Shown one piece after another: positions 1 through 7,624 of a stretch of 17,697 nucleotides of DNA. This DNA is from an uncultured bacterium. Lineage in GTDB: Bacteria; Spirochaetota; Spirochaetia; Sphaerochaetales; Sphaerochaetaceae. Both the position numbers and the translations under genes were made by a program. The notes beneath the pieces were generated by a model, which saw only the letters and a list, made by a program, of their open reading frames with translations, had not been told where the DNA came from and made no database searches. Where the stretch lies: the NCBI GenBank assembly GCA_905215015.1, contig CAJMOS010000062.1, positions 1-17,697 on the forward strand. Direction: 5' to 3'. How positions within the stretch are numbered: position 1 is the stretch's first letter; each line of letters opens with the position of its first letter.

Positions 1-1380
1 CTCGATTTTCTCGAGGATCATCTTCAGGTGGTCCTCGGAAAGGCCTGCGACATAGCTTTCCTTCGTCTCCTCGTTGAAGCCGGTGTGGAAGGTGATGTCC
101 TCTTCGGCGACACGGTAGAGCGCCTCGCCCATCTTGACCTCCGCCTTCTTGTCGTCCGTGCTGATGGCGAGCGTGTAGACCGGGCTGGGCATCGCGAGCG
201 GCTGGAAGGTGTAGGATGCGTTCAGGTCCGCCAGGAGGGTGCTGTTGGTGGCGACCGCGTCAGCCTTGGTGATGACGCCGATGTCTCCGGCGTTCAGCAC
301 GTCGGTCTCGACCAGCTTGCGGCCGACCATGCGGTAGACCTTGCCCGGCTTGAGTCGCTTGTCGCGCGGACGGACGACCAGGTCGGTCTCGGGGCCGATT
401 GAGCCGGAAACGACCTTCAGGAAGCTGAGCTTTCCGTTGAACTGGTCGATTGTGGTCTTGAAGCAGTAGGCTGCCGCCGGTCCGTCGGGATTGATCGTCA
501 TGTCGTGATGCACGCCATCCTTGTCCAGGATCCATTCGGTCTCGCCGGTCGGGTCGGGAAGGTCGTGCTTGATGCAGTTCAGCAGGGTATGCATGCCCAT
601 GCCTTTGGAAGCGCAGCCACAGAGGACCGGGACGACCTTGTTGACCTTGACACCTTGGTGCAGGCCGCGCCGGATGTCCTCTTCGGTCAGGGTTCCCTCC
701 TCGAAATACTTCTCAAGCAGGTCATCGGCGCCTTCGGCTGCGCTCTCTATCAGCTCGCCACGGTACTTCTCGACAAGGTCGTGGAGCTCGGAGGGCACCT
801 CGTAGGAGGAGCAACGGCCGTCCGCGCCCGGCAGATAGGCCTTGTTCTCGATCAGGTTGACGACACCTTTGAAACCGGCACCTTTGCCGATGGGGATTGC
901 GATAGGGACAAATGCCATCTTGAAGCGCTCTTTCAGCTGCTCGAGCACGGCGTCGAAATCCGCCCGTTCCTTGTCCATCTTGTTGATGAACACGGCTCGG
1001 GGCTTGTTGCGGTTGTTCAGCCTTCTCCAGAGCTTCAATGTCTCGATCTGGATGCCGAACTCGGCATCGACGACCATCAGGGCGGACTCGCAGGAACGGA
1101 AGGCGCAGATGGCCTCGCCAATGAAACCGGAGGTTCCCGGAGTATCCAGAAGATTGATCTGCCTGTCATTCCAGTGGAAGGAGATGAGGGAGGAATGGAT
1201 GGAAATCTTCTTCGCGATTTCCTCGTCCGTGAAATCGCTTACGGTCTTGCCGCTTTCCACAGTGGCCGGCTTGTCCAAGGCTCCCGCCTGGAACAGGAGT
1301 TGCTCGACCAGCGTGGTCTTTCCCGTACCGTTGTGTCCGACAATGGCTACATTCCTGATGTCTGAACTGATGACACCCAT
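1..1380 (-). CDS. Elongation factor G-like GTPase (C-terminal part outside window)
   Basis: A translational-GTPase homologue of EF-G; the first 460 residues are visible and the frame runs off the left edge without a stop. Seen: P-loop GHNGTGKTT (residues 15-23), a switch I segment with conserved acidic and Lys residues (about 45-60), G3 box DTPGT (79-83) and G4 box NKMD (133-136), followed by EF-G domain II and III-like sequence. The usual DTPGH of EF-G is DTPGT here, so the His that positions the hydrolytic water is absent; this and the overall divergence place it in the EF-G-like family rather than with the translocase. The start ATG at 1380 has a strong AGGAGG Shine-Dalgarno about 4 bases upstream. 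It has its own promoter candidate, and lies downstream of greA and the canonical fusA. Its role could be in translation under special conditions or in ribosome recycling, but the sequence does not decide this. Confidence 0.9.
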   Translation of the reverse strand, partial: MGVISSDIRNVAIVGHNGTGKTTLVEQLLFQAGALDKPATVESGKTVSDFTDEEIAKKISIHSSLISFHWNDRQINLLDTPGTSGFIGEAICAFRSCESALMVVDAEFGIQIETLKLWRRLNNRNKPRAVFINKMDKERADFDAVLEQLKERFKMAFVPIAIPIGKGAGFKGVVNLIENKAYLPGADGRCSSYEVPSELHDLVEKYRGELIESAAEGADDLLEKYFEEGTLTEEDIRRGLHQGVKVNKVVPVLCGCASKGMGMHTLLNCIKHDLPDPTGETEWILDKDGVHHDMTINPDGPAAAYCFKTTIDQFNGKLSFLKVVSGSIGPETDLVVRPRDKRLKPGKVYRMVGRKLVETDVLNAGDIGVITKADAVATNSTLLADLNASYTFQPLAMPSPVYTLAISTDDKKAEVKMGEALYRVAEEDITFHTGFNEETKESYVAGLSEDHLKMILEKIE

Positions 1381-1416
1381 AAACCCTCCTTTTTTGGTCC
1401 TGAGACCTATGGATTC

Positions 1417-1445
1417 ATGGTAAGCCCCAAACTTCCATCTGTCAA
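1417..1445 (-). promoter_or_regulatory. Sigma70-type promoter of the EF-G-like gene
   Basis: Read on the minus strand: TTGACA at 1445-1440, a 17-base spacer, then TACCAT at 1422-1417, 36 bases before the ATG at 1380. The -35 box is a perfect consensus and the -10 box matches at four of six positions. A short GGTC/GACC stem-loop (1397-1408) lies in the predicted leader just before the AGGAGG ribosome binding site. The element sits after the greA hairpin, which fits an independent transcript. Confidence 0.65.
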
Positions 1446-1480
1446 AAGAAAAGGGCTTTATTGAAGGATTTTGCGATAGG

Positions 1481-1517
1481 AAAACGGGAAATCAGGGCGG
1501 AACAAGCTATTCCGCCC
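1481..1517 (-). terminator. Candidate Rho-independent terminator after greA
   Basis: On the minus strand a perfect 8-bp stem (GGGCGGAA at 1517-1510, TTCCGCCC at 1502-1495) with a 7-base loop begins 14 bases after the greA stop. The following bases are only moderately T-rich (TGATTTCCCGTTTT), so termination may be incomplete. Confidence 0.6.
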
Positions 1518-1531
1518 CGGAAAACCTACGA

Positions 1532-2032
1532 TTATTGAAAATCGGCCAGACGGATGTCCTCGACGATGTAGCTGGTGCGGCTGCCGGCCCACTCGAAGAC
1601 GATATGGTCGCCCTTCTTGTGTCCCACCAGCGCCTTGCCGATCGGGGCAAGGATGTTGATGATGCCCTTGTCGTCGTCGCTCTCCCACGGCCCCATCAGC
1701 GTATAGGTCTCCAGCTTGGCGTGCTTGACGTTCCTCACGGTGATGACGGTGCCGTATCCGCTGGTGGAGGGGTCGATCGACTCGGGGGAGAGGACATGCA
1801 TGTTGTTGATCTGCTGGGCAAGCATCTGCGCCTTCTTCTGCAGCAGTTGCTGCTTGTCCTTCCCGTACTGGTATTCGCTGTTCTCGCTCAGGTCTCCCTT
1901 CTCGCGGGCTTCGGCGATTTCCCTCACGACTTCGGGCAGCTGGACCTTGTTGATATCCTCCAGCTCCTTCTTCTTGGCCTCCAGCGAGGCCTGGGTGCAA
2001 TAGAACCCCATCGTATGCGCTTTCTGCAGCAT
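1532..2032 (-). CDS. greA: Transcript cleavage factor GreA
   Basis: GreA rescues backtracked RNA polymerase by reaching through the secondary channel and stimulating cleavage of the 3' end of the transcript. The 166 residues match the usual family length of about 158 plus a short N-terminal extension. Seen: an N-terminal antiparallel coiled coil with the tip motif GDLSENSEY (about residues 47-55), which carries the Asp and Glu needed to hold the catalytic metal, and a C-terminal FKBP-like domain with the family signature APIGKALVGHKKGD. ATG at 2032 is preferred because AAGGAG lies 7 bases upstream; an internal ATG at 2011 (MGFYCTQ) would give the more typical length. It lies between fusA and the EF-G-like gene on the same strand, with terminator-like hairpins on both sides, so it may be a separate transcript. 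Confidence 0.95.
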   Translation of the reverse strand: MLQKAHTMGFYCTQASLEAKKKELEDINKVQLPEVVREIAEAREKGDLSENSEYQYGKDKQQLLQKKAQMLAQQINNMHVLSPESIDPSTSGYGTVITVRNVKHAKLETYTLMGPWESDDDKGIINILAPIGKALVGHKKGDHIVFEWAGSRTSYIVEDIRLADFQ

Positions 2033-2057
2033 TATGATACTCCTTGACTATCGTCCA

Positions 2058-2091
2058 ATAAAAAGGCAACCCGCCCGTGACGAGTTGCGCC
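2058..2091 (-). terminator. Candidate terminator between fusA and greA
   Basis: On the minus strand GGCGCAAC (2091-2084) can pair, with a 2-base bulge, to GTTGCC (2070-2065), and the stem can extend inward. It is followed directly by TTTTTATT, the typical layout of an intrinsic terminator. A smaller perfect hairpin CTCGC-CAC-GCGAG (2127-2115) lies between it and the fusA stop. Confidence 0.6.
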
Positions 2092-2136
2092 TTGCATACT
2101 ATATGCGATTTTCCCTCGCGTGGCGAGAACTTTCTT

Positions 2137-4185
2137 TCATGCGCCGAACGGGTTGACCTGGCAGGGCACGTAGTGGTCGAACTCCATGCTGAAGGATCCT
2201 CGTCCCTGGGTTGCGCTTCGCAGGGTGGTGGAGTAGCCGAACATCTTCGACAGCGGCGCCTGGGCGTTGATCTGGTCTCCGGAGGCATGGCTCTCCATCG
2301 AGCTCACCAGTCCGCCACGGCTGGTAAGGCTGCTGATGACGTCGCCCACATACTGGGTCGGGACGACGACGGTCACCTTCATCATCGGCTCCATCAGCTG
2401 GGGCTCCGCCTGGGCCGCCACCTTGTCGAAGCACATCGACGCGGCGGCCTCGAAGGCGAAATCGCTCGCCCTGAGCTCGTCGTAGTCGATATCGGTCACC
2501 TCGACCTGCATGTCGGTGCAGGCGTACCCGTAGCGGATGCCGCTGGAGAAGGCCCCCTCGATGCCACGCTGGATCGCCTTGTAGAACTCGTCCGGCATGC
2601 CGCCCTTGACCTTCGCGGAGCAGAGGTACTTCACGCCGCTGCCCTGGGGAAGCGGGGAGAGGTGGAGCGTCACGCCCGCATGGTTCTCCTTGCCGGCGAT
2701 CACCTTGTCGAAGCTTTCGCTTCCGGTCGCTTCCTGTGCGATCGACTCGCGATAGCTGACCTGCGGCTTGCCGACGCGGGCGTTGATCTTCATCTCCTTG
2801 GTCAGGGTGGTGACGATGACGTCCAGATGGAGCTCGCCCATGCCGCTGATCAGCAGCTGGCCTGTCTGGTCGTCTTCCTTGTAGGTGAAGGTCGGGTCTT
2901 CCTGGGCTAGGACTGCCAGGGCGTTCTTCAGCTTGACCTGGTCGTCGGCGGTTCCCGCCTCGATGGCGATGGAGATGACCGGGGTGGGGAAGTGCATCTT
3001 CTCCAACAGGATCTGGCTCGCCTCGTTGGAGAGGGTATCGCCCGTCTGTGCCTCCTTCATGCCGACGATGACGCCGATATCGCCAGCCTCGATGGTGCTC
3101 ATGTCCTCGGAGCGGTCGGCGTGCATGCGCAGGATCCTGGCGACACGCTCCTTCCTGTGCTTGCCGACGTTCATCACCATCTGGCCTTTCTTGATCGTCC
3201 CCTGGTAGACACGGACGTAGTCCATCGGACCCATCTGCGGGTCGACGTGGATCTTGAACACCAACGCGAGCGGGGGCTTGGAGGGATCATGGGAAATCTC
3301 CACCTCCTTGTCGTTCTTCATGTTGATGCCGGTGATGGGAGGTACCTCGCTGGGGCTGGGAAGAAAATCGATGACGCCGTCGATCAGCGGCTGGACGCCC
3401 ATGTCCTTCAGGGAGGAACCTGCGAACATCGGTAGCGCCTGGCGCTCGATCGTCGCCTTTTTCAGGGTCTTCTTGATCAGCTCGACCGGGATGTCTTTCC
3501 CGTCGAAGTAGAGCTCCATGATCTCGTCGCTGAAGGAAGAGACGCTGTCGATCAGCTTCTCCCTCCACTCGGAAGCCTGTTCCTGCATGTCTGCCGGAAC
3601 CGGGTTCTCGCGCATCGTCTTGCCGTCGTCGCTTTGGTCGAAGGTGAGGTATTTCATGGAAATCAGGTCGATGACGCCGGAAAATCCGCCCTCCGAGCCG
3701 ACAGGGATGTTGACCGGAATCGGATTGGCGCCGAACTTGGCCTTGATCTGGGAAAGGACGTCGTAGAAATCGGCACCCATGCGGTCCATCTTGTTGACGA
3801 ACCCGATGCGGGGCACCTTGTAGGTGTCGGCCTGCCTCCAGACCGTTTCCGTCTGGGGCTCGACGCCGCCGACCGCGCTGAAGACGACGATGCCGCCGTC
3901 AAGCACGCGCAGCGAACGCTCCACCTCGGCGGTGAAGTCCACATGTCCCGGGGTATCGATGATGTTGATCTGGTAGCCTTTCCAGAAACAGGTGGTCGCC
4001 GCGCTTCCGATCGTGATGCCGCGGTCCTGTTCCTGCTGCATGAAATCCATCGTCGCTTCGCCATTGTCCACCTCGCCGATGCGATGGTTCTCGCCCGTGT
4101 AGTACAGGATGCGCTCGGTGGTCGTGGTCTTGCCAGCATCGATATGGGCCATGATGCCGATGTTTCGTGTCGTTTTCTCGTCCAT
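2137..4185 (-). CDS. fusA: Elongation factor G
   Basis: EF-G hydrolyses GTP to move tRNAs and mRNA through the ribosome after peptide bond formation, and with ribosome recycling factor it splits ribosomes. From the start at 4185 the protein has 682 residues, a normal length. Seen: P-loop AHIDAGKTT (13-21), switch I ending DRGITI (54-59), DTPGHVDF with the catalytic His (77-84), NKMD (131-134), then domains II to V ending near FSMEFDHYVPC. The open frame extends to an ATG at 4251, but ATG at 4185 is preferred: it is preceded by GAGGAT about 9 bases upstream and gives the family-typical N-terminus MDEKTTRNIGIMAHID. It lies 66 bases after nudC with a short stem-loop (4214-4232) in the gap. Spirochaetes often carry two EF-G types that divide translocation and recycling; this one has all canonical GTPase motifs. 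Confidence 0.97.
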   Translation of the reverse strand: MDEKTTRNIGIMAHIDAGKTTTTERILYYTGENHRIGEVDNGEATMDFMQQEQDRGITIGSAATTCFWKGYQINIIDTPGHVDFTAEVERSLRVLDGGIVVFSAVGGVEPQTETVWRQADTYKVPRIGFVNKMDRMGADFYDVLSQIKAKFGANPIPVNIPVGSEGGFSGVIDLISMKYLTFDQSDDGKTMRENPVPADMQEQASEWREKLIDSVSSFSDEIMELYFDGKDIPVELIKKTLKKATIERQALPMFAGSSLKDMGVQPLIDGVIDFLPSPSEVPPITGINMKNDKEVEISHDPSKPPLALVFKIHVDPQMGPMDYVRVYQGTIKKGQMVMNVGKHRKERVARILRMHADRSEDMSTIEAGDIGVIVGMKEAQTGDTLSNEASQILLEKMHFPTPVISIAIEAGTADDQVKLKNALAVLAQEDPTFTYKEDDQTGQLLISGMGELHLDVIVTTLTKEMKINARVGKPQVSYRESIAQEATGSESFDKVIAGKENHAGVTLHLSPLPQGSGVKYLCSAKVKGGMPDEFYKAIQRGIEGAFSSGIRYGYACTDMQVEVTDIDYDELRASDFAFEAAASMCFDKVAAQAEPQLMEPMMKVTVVVPTQYVGDVISSLTSRGGLVSSMESHASGDQINAQAPLSKMFGYSTTLRSATQGRGSFSMEFDHYVPCQVNPFGA

Positions 4186-4251
4186 GATGTTCAAATCCTC
4201 ACAAGTACATAAACCTACCATAAAACGGCAGGCAAAGGAAATACCAGCCAA

Positions 4252-5067
4252 TCAGAGGGGAAACCGTTCCGGATGTTCCTTGAAATAGCGGATCATCGTC
4301 CCCGTCAGGCTGACCGTGTCGGTGGCCGGGTCGATGGCCTCACGGCTGACCCATTCGGCGCATTCCAGCTCCGTCTCGTCCACATGCATGCTCCCGCTTG
4401 TGTCCAGGTGGCAGAAATAGCCTAGGAGCAGGTCGCTGGCGCTTCCCCAGGGCTGGCTGGCGAAGTAGCGGACGTCCCGCACCGTGAGCCCGACCTCCTC
4501 CATTACCTCGCGCCGTACCGTCTCCTCGGCGCTCTCGCCGATTTCCACGAAGCCGGCGATCAATGCCCGTCCACGGTAGGAGGAATGGCTACGGGCGTAG
4601 CGTGTCATCAGGATCCGGTTTCCGTCCCAGAGCCCGATGATGACGGCCGGCATGATCTTCGGGTAGATGGTCGTGCCGCAGGAGCGGCAGACCAGCGAGC
4701 GCTCGCTGGTGCCCGGGGCCATCGGTTTCCCGCAATGGCCGCAGAAACGGTTTCCCTCGTACCAGAGGCACAGCTGCCATGCCGTCGCTGCGGCCAGCCC
4801 GAGCCCGTCAGGCAGGTTCCTCGTCTCGCGGACGGCGATCCAGGTTCCCTTCGCTCCATCGGCCTGCTTTTGCGAGAGCCAGCAGGCGACTTTGTCGAAT
4901 GTGAAGAGATAGGTCGACGGGCTTCCGGTTTCCGTGACTCGGGGAAGCGACCCGTCGGAGGCCAAAAGCAACCGCCCGTCTTGGAAGCGGAAGAGGTAAT
5001 CCCCTCGCTGGGGCTCGCATGGATGCCAGTGGTTGTCCAGCTGGTGTGGGGCGATATCCTGGATCAT
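4252..5067 (-). CDS. nudC: NADH pyrophosphatase NudC (Nudix hydrolase, zinc ribbon)
   Basis: NudC-type enzymes split NAD(H) into NMN(H) and AMP and can remove NAD caps from RNA 5' ends. The 271 residues fit the family. Seen: a variable N-terminal domain, a zinc ribbon with C109, C112, C127 and C130, then the Nudix domain with a full Nudix box GX5EX7REUXEEXGU at residues 172-194, and the NudC-specific SQPW motif at 204-207. After SQPW the sequence reads GSASDLL instead of the more common PFPxSLM, a mild divergence in the substrate-recognition loop. The ATG at 5067 lies 3 bases after the clc stop, and the GGAGGAAGG ribosome binding site overlaps the end of clc, so the two are translationally coupled. 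Confidence 0.93.
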   Translation of the reverse strand: MIQDIAPHQLDNHWHPCEPQRGDYLFRFQDGRLLLASDGSLPRVTETGSPSTYLFTFDKVACWLSQKQADGAKGTWIAVRETRNLPDGLGLAAATAWQLCLWYEGNRFCGHCGKPMAPGTSERSLVCRSCGTTIYPKIMPAVIIGLWDGNRILMTRYARSHSSYRGRALIAGFVEIGESAEETVRREVMEEVGLTVRDVRYFASQPWGSASDLLLGYFCHLDTSGSMHVDETELECAEWVSREAIDPATDTVSLTGTMIRYFKEHPERFPL

Positions 5068-5070
5068 TTC

Positions 5071-6342
5071 CTACCTTCCTCCCAGGGCGATGGTGGGCTG
5101 CTGCTTGGCGTAGATCCCCATCGAGCCGCTTGCCGCATAGCTGATCAGGCAGACATAGAAGAGCAGGGCGGGATTGGCGAAGCCGAAGAGTTCCAGTCCG
5201 AGCATGGCGCAGACGAAGGGCAGCTTGGTCGCGGCGCTCAGAAGGCCCATGCTGGAGAAGGAGACGAGGGCGTTGATGGGGATGCCCAGCAATGGCTGGA
5301 AAAGGGATCCGAAGGTGGAGCCGAGCACCACGACCGGAACCACTTCTCCGCCGACAAAGCCGGCTCCCATGGAAAGCACCGTCAGCAGCATCTTCAGGAA
5401 AGGAACGTACCAGGCGACCTGCTTGCCGATCAGGTCCGCGGACAGGCCGTTGAGCGGGAAACCGCCGAAAAGCGGATAGAGGGCAAGCGAGACGGCGAGG
5501 ACCAGGAAGGAACTGACCAGGACGGGCCTGTAGGCTCCCGAAAAGCGGGAGGCAAGCCAGTTCTTCCAGAAAGATGCGAGTCCGAGGAAGAGCTTGCAGA
5601 AGAGCCCCATGGCCACGGCGATTACCGCCAGCTGCGCCAGCAGGAGGGGCGTGGCGGCCACGCTCTCGGCCAAGGCCGGGGCGAGGGTGGCGGTGTGCAG
5701 CACGTTATGGGAAAAGAGGACGGCGCTGAACGAGGCGACGACACAAGGGATGTAGGCGTCGGTACGGTTGACGCCGGGAGCCGAGAACTGCAGGCCGAAG
5801 AGCATGCCGGCGACCGGGGCGTTGAAGAGGGCGCCAAAGGCGGCTCCCGCCCCCATGATCAGCCAGATGCCCTGGGTGGTCGCGTCGTGTTGCTCCCAGC
5901 GTTTGGGCAGCAGCATGTCCTCCACGTGGGAGAGATAGTTGCCGATCGATGCGCCGATCTGCACTCCGGCCCCTTCCTTGCCGGTGGAGGCGCCGAAGAG
6001 ATGGGAGAGGAGGGTGGAGACAAAGAGCAGCGGAGCCATCTTCACGCTGATCTTCTGCTCGTCATGCTTGTAGGCGTCACCTGAGATGCCGTTGTTGATC
6101 ATCTGGATGACGGTGGCGGTGCCGCTGCGCAGATAGGGGCCGAGCCACTGGTAGAGCCAGGTGACCAACAGGGCTCCGGCTGGAATCGACAGGAGCAGCA
6201 ACGGGTGCGACTCCCGGTATGCGGACACTGTCCCGACACCGGTGTTGACCGCCCACATGGCGCACCCCACGCAGATTCCCAGGACGATGGAGCGGACCAC
6301 CCACCAAAGCATAAGCAAGATACGTTTTCCCATGGGTCCCAT
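5071..6342 (-). CDS. ClC-family anion channel/transporter
   Basis: A polytopic membrane protein of 423 residues, the usual ClC core length without CBS domains. Seen: the selectivity segment STGKEGAGVQIG (about 119-130) with the gating Glu at 123, the GAGAAFGALFNAPVAG segment that follows it in ClC proteins, and a GGEVVPVVVLG segment near residue 345. The usual GSGIP loop is replaced by SGTATVIQMI (73-82). The flanking motifs MAPLLF...THLFG-like and GGEVVP resemble the EriC-like/fluoride-type branch of the superfamily more than Cl-/H+ exchangers such as E. coli ClcA, so fluoride or another small anion is possible. No fluoride riboswitch is visible upstream. The start is uncertain by three codons (ATG at 6342 or 6333), and neither has a good ribosome binding site. 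It is the first gene of the left-facing cluster. Confidence 0.88.
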   Translation of the reverse strand: MGPMGKRILLMLWWVVRSIVLGICVGCAMWAVNTGVGTVSAYRESHPLLLLSIPAGALLVTWLYQWLGPYLRSGTATVIQMINNGISGDAYKHDEQKISVKMAPLLFVSTLLSHLFGASTGKEGAGVQIGASIGNYLSHVEDMLLPKRWEQHDATTQGIWLIMGAGAAFGALFNAPVAGMLFGLQFSAPGVNRTDAYIPCVVASFSAVLFSHNVLHTATLAPALAESVAATPLLLAQLAVIAVAMGLFCKLFLGLASFWKNWLASRFSGAYRPVLVSSFLVLAVSLALYPLFGGFPLNGLSADLIGKQVAWYVPFLKMLLTVLSMGAGFVGGEVVPVVVLGSTFGSLFQPLLGIPINALVSFSSMGLLSAATKLPFVCAMLGLELFGFANPALLFYVCLISYAASGSMGIYAKQQPTIALGGR

Positions 6343-6407
6343 GGTAATGCGCTTTGCGTGTGCTCGTAAAGGAGCGGAAGGGGTGTCTGGCGGGGCCCGT
6401 ACCCTGT

Positions 6408-6421
6408 GCTAAACCGATTTA
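6408..6421. promoter_or_regulatory. LacI-type operator candidate 1 (clc side)
   Basis: GCTAAACCGATTTA, an imperfect palindrome around a central CG at 6415-6416, of the AAAnCGnTTT type bound by LacI-family proteins. It matches the second candidate at 11 of 14 positions. It lies about 17 bases beyond the -10 box of the left-facing promoter candidate, a position where a bound repressor would block transcription of clc. Confidence 0.5.
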
Positions 6422-6437
6422 TATGAAAAATCGTTGA

Positions 6438-6466
6438 ATAGTTCCGAAAGTTTTTGACTCTTTCAA
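6438..6466 (-). promoter_or_regulatory. Candidate promoter facing clc-nudC
   Basis: On the minus strand, TTGAAA at 6466-6461, a 17-base spacer, and AACTAT at 6443-6438. The match is moderate. Its -35 box lies directly beside the -35 box of the right-facing lacI promoter, so the two promoters are back to back. Confidence 0.35.
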
Positions 6467-6482
6467 AAACCCATGGTACAGT
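6454..6482 (+). promoter_or_regulatory. Sigma70-type promoter of the lacI-transporter operon
   Basis: TTGACT (6454-6459), a 17-base spacer, and TACAGT (6477-6482). The -35 box matches five of six positions and the -10 box four of six. A transcript would begin near 6489, and operator candidate 2 starts about 9 bases later. Confidence 0.65.
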
Positions 6483-6497
6483 CAGTTTTGTACCGTT

Positions 6498-6511
6498 GCT
6501 AAAACGGTTTT
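6498..6511. promoter_or_regulatory. LacI-type operator candidate 2 (lacI side)
   Basis: GCTAAAACGGTTTT with a central CG at 6505-6506 and a perfect AAAAC-G-GTTTT mirror. It lies between the promoter and the start of the adjacent LacI-family gene, the classic place for autorepression. Its centre is 90 bases from that of candidate 1. Confidence 0.55.
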
Positions 6512-6528
6512 GCTTGTAGGGAGTGGGC

Positions 6529-7557
6529 ATGGCGGAGATCAACATCAAGACGATCGCGAAGGAGTCGGGGGTAAGCACCTCGATGGTTTCGCAGGTGCTG
6601 AACAATCGTCCGGTGCGTGTCTCCGAGGAGACACGGAAACGGATTCTCTCGGTGGCGGGCAAATACCGTTACGTCCCCAACAAGATCGCCGCATCCCTGA
6701 AGCTGAAAAGCACCAAGACCATCGGGCTCTTGGCGCCGTTTACCCCGTATGGCTTCTTCAGCAACCTGATCTACAACGTCCAGAAATACGCGACCGACGC
6801 CGGGTACCTGACCATGGTGGTCAACACCTTCGAGGATCCCGTGCACGAGGTCAAGGAGATGGAGCTTTTCCGTAGCGGCCTGTTCGACGGCATGCTGGTG
6901 GCTCCGCTCTCGAGCGGCTTGAGCGGTCCGCTTTTCCAGGAGATGGCCGGGCAGCATTTTCCATTCGTCTGCGTCGACCGTTCGATCGGCAAGGACCTTC
7001 CCTCGGTTTCCAGCGACCACGGGAAGGTGGGCTATGACCTGACCAGCCGGGCGATTGACGAGGGAAAGAGGGATATCCTGTTCGTCGGACGCTGCAACGC
7101 GACCAACTCCGCCGGCCTGCAGCGACAGGAAGGATACGTGAGGGCTATGGAGGACAGGGCCCTTGCCGCAAGGACTGTCGAGTTCTCCTATGTCGGAAAT
7201 CACGATCTGGACCTGCGGTCGATGTGCTCCGCGTTGCAGACGATGGACCATCTGCCCGAGGCGTTTTTCATCCACAGCGGCTATTACCTGCCCCTTCTGG
7301 TGCGGGCCTTGAAGGTGCTGGGGATGGACGCCACGCGCTTCTCGTACCTGATGGTCGACGGTTTCTCCTTTTCTCCGGACTACGCTGGCTCCTCGGAGCC
7401 CTGGTTCGCCGACGTGGTGGGGCATTGCAGCATGGCAATCCAGGATATCGATTCCATCGCCCGCAGGGCAGTGGGGCTATTGGTCTCGTTCATCCAGAAT
7501 GGAGGGGTGGTTACGCCCGGTGGCGTGGTGGTCGAGCCGCGCTACCAGCAGTTTTGA
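6529..7557 (+). CDS. LacI-family transcriptional regulator
   Basis: A ligand-responsive repressor of the LacI/GalR family, 342 residues, a typical length. Seen: N-terminal helix-turn-helix IKTIAKESGVSTSMVSQVLN (about residues 6-25), hinge-helix region YVPNKIAASLK (about 48-58) with the Leu that usually inserts at a central CG step, then a periplasmic-binding-protein-like sensor domain with landmarks GLLAP, FDGMLVAPL, FPFVCVDRS and VSSDHGKVGYD. ATG at 6529 is preferred to GTG at 6523 because GGGAG lies 5 bases before the ATG. The gene heads the transporter cluster, 67 bases before the binding-protein gene, so the ligand is probably the transported solute or a product of it. It probably represses its own operon through the site at 6498-6511. 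The ligand cannot be read from the sequence. Confidence 0.93.
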   Translation: MAEINIKTIAKESGVSTSMVSQVLNNRPVRVSEETRKRILSVAGKYRYVPNKIAASLKLKSTKTIGLLAPFTPYGFFSNLIYNVQKYATDAGYLTMVVNTFEDPVHEVKEMELFRSGLFDGMLVAPLSSGLSGPLFQEMAGQHFPFVCVDRSIGKDLPSVSSDHGKVGYDLTSRAIDEGKRDILFVGRCNATNSAGLQRQEGYVRAMEDRALAARTVEFSYVGNHDLDLRSMCSALQTMDHLPEAFFIHSGYYLPLLVRALKVLGMDATRFSYLMVDGFSFSPDYAGSSEPWFADVVGHCSMAIQDIDSIARRAVGLLVSFIQNGGVVTPGGVVVEPRYQQF

Positions 7558-7624
7558 TATTGGCACGGGAAACGGATGTGAGCTGACACTCGCCCAGCAA
7601 AACTTCGAGAAGAAGGAGTCTTAT

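Noticed and set aside
4186..4251. N-terminal extension of fusA to an ATG at 4251
   Set aside because: The extra 22 residues do not match EF-G, while ATG 4185 has a ribosome binding site and gives the conserved N-terminus.
4585..6084. Open plus-strand frame of 499 codons opposite clc and nudC
   Set aside because: Antisense to two well-supported genes, with no ribosome binding site or recognisable domain and biased Glu/Gly/Gln composition typical of a shadow frame.
6343..6440. Possible fluoride riboswitch before the ClC gene
   Set aside because: The conserved sequence elements of the crcB motif are not present on the minus strand upstream of the start.
6425..6440. Possible third LacI-type operator around AAAAATCGTTGAAT
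   Set aside because: It has a central CG but only one half resembles the other two sites, so it is too weak to list.
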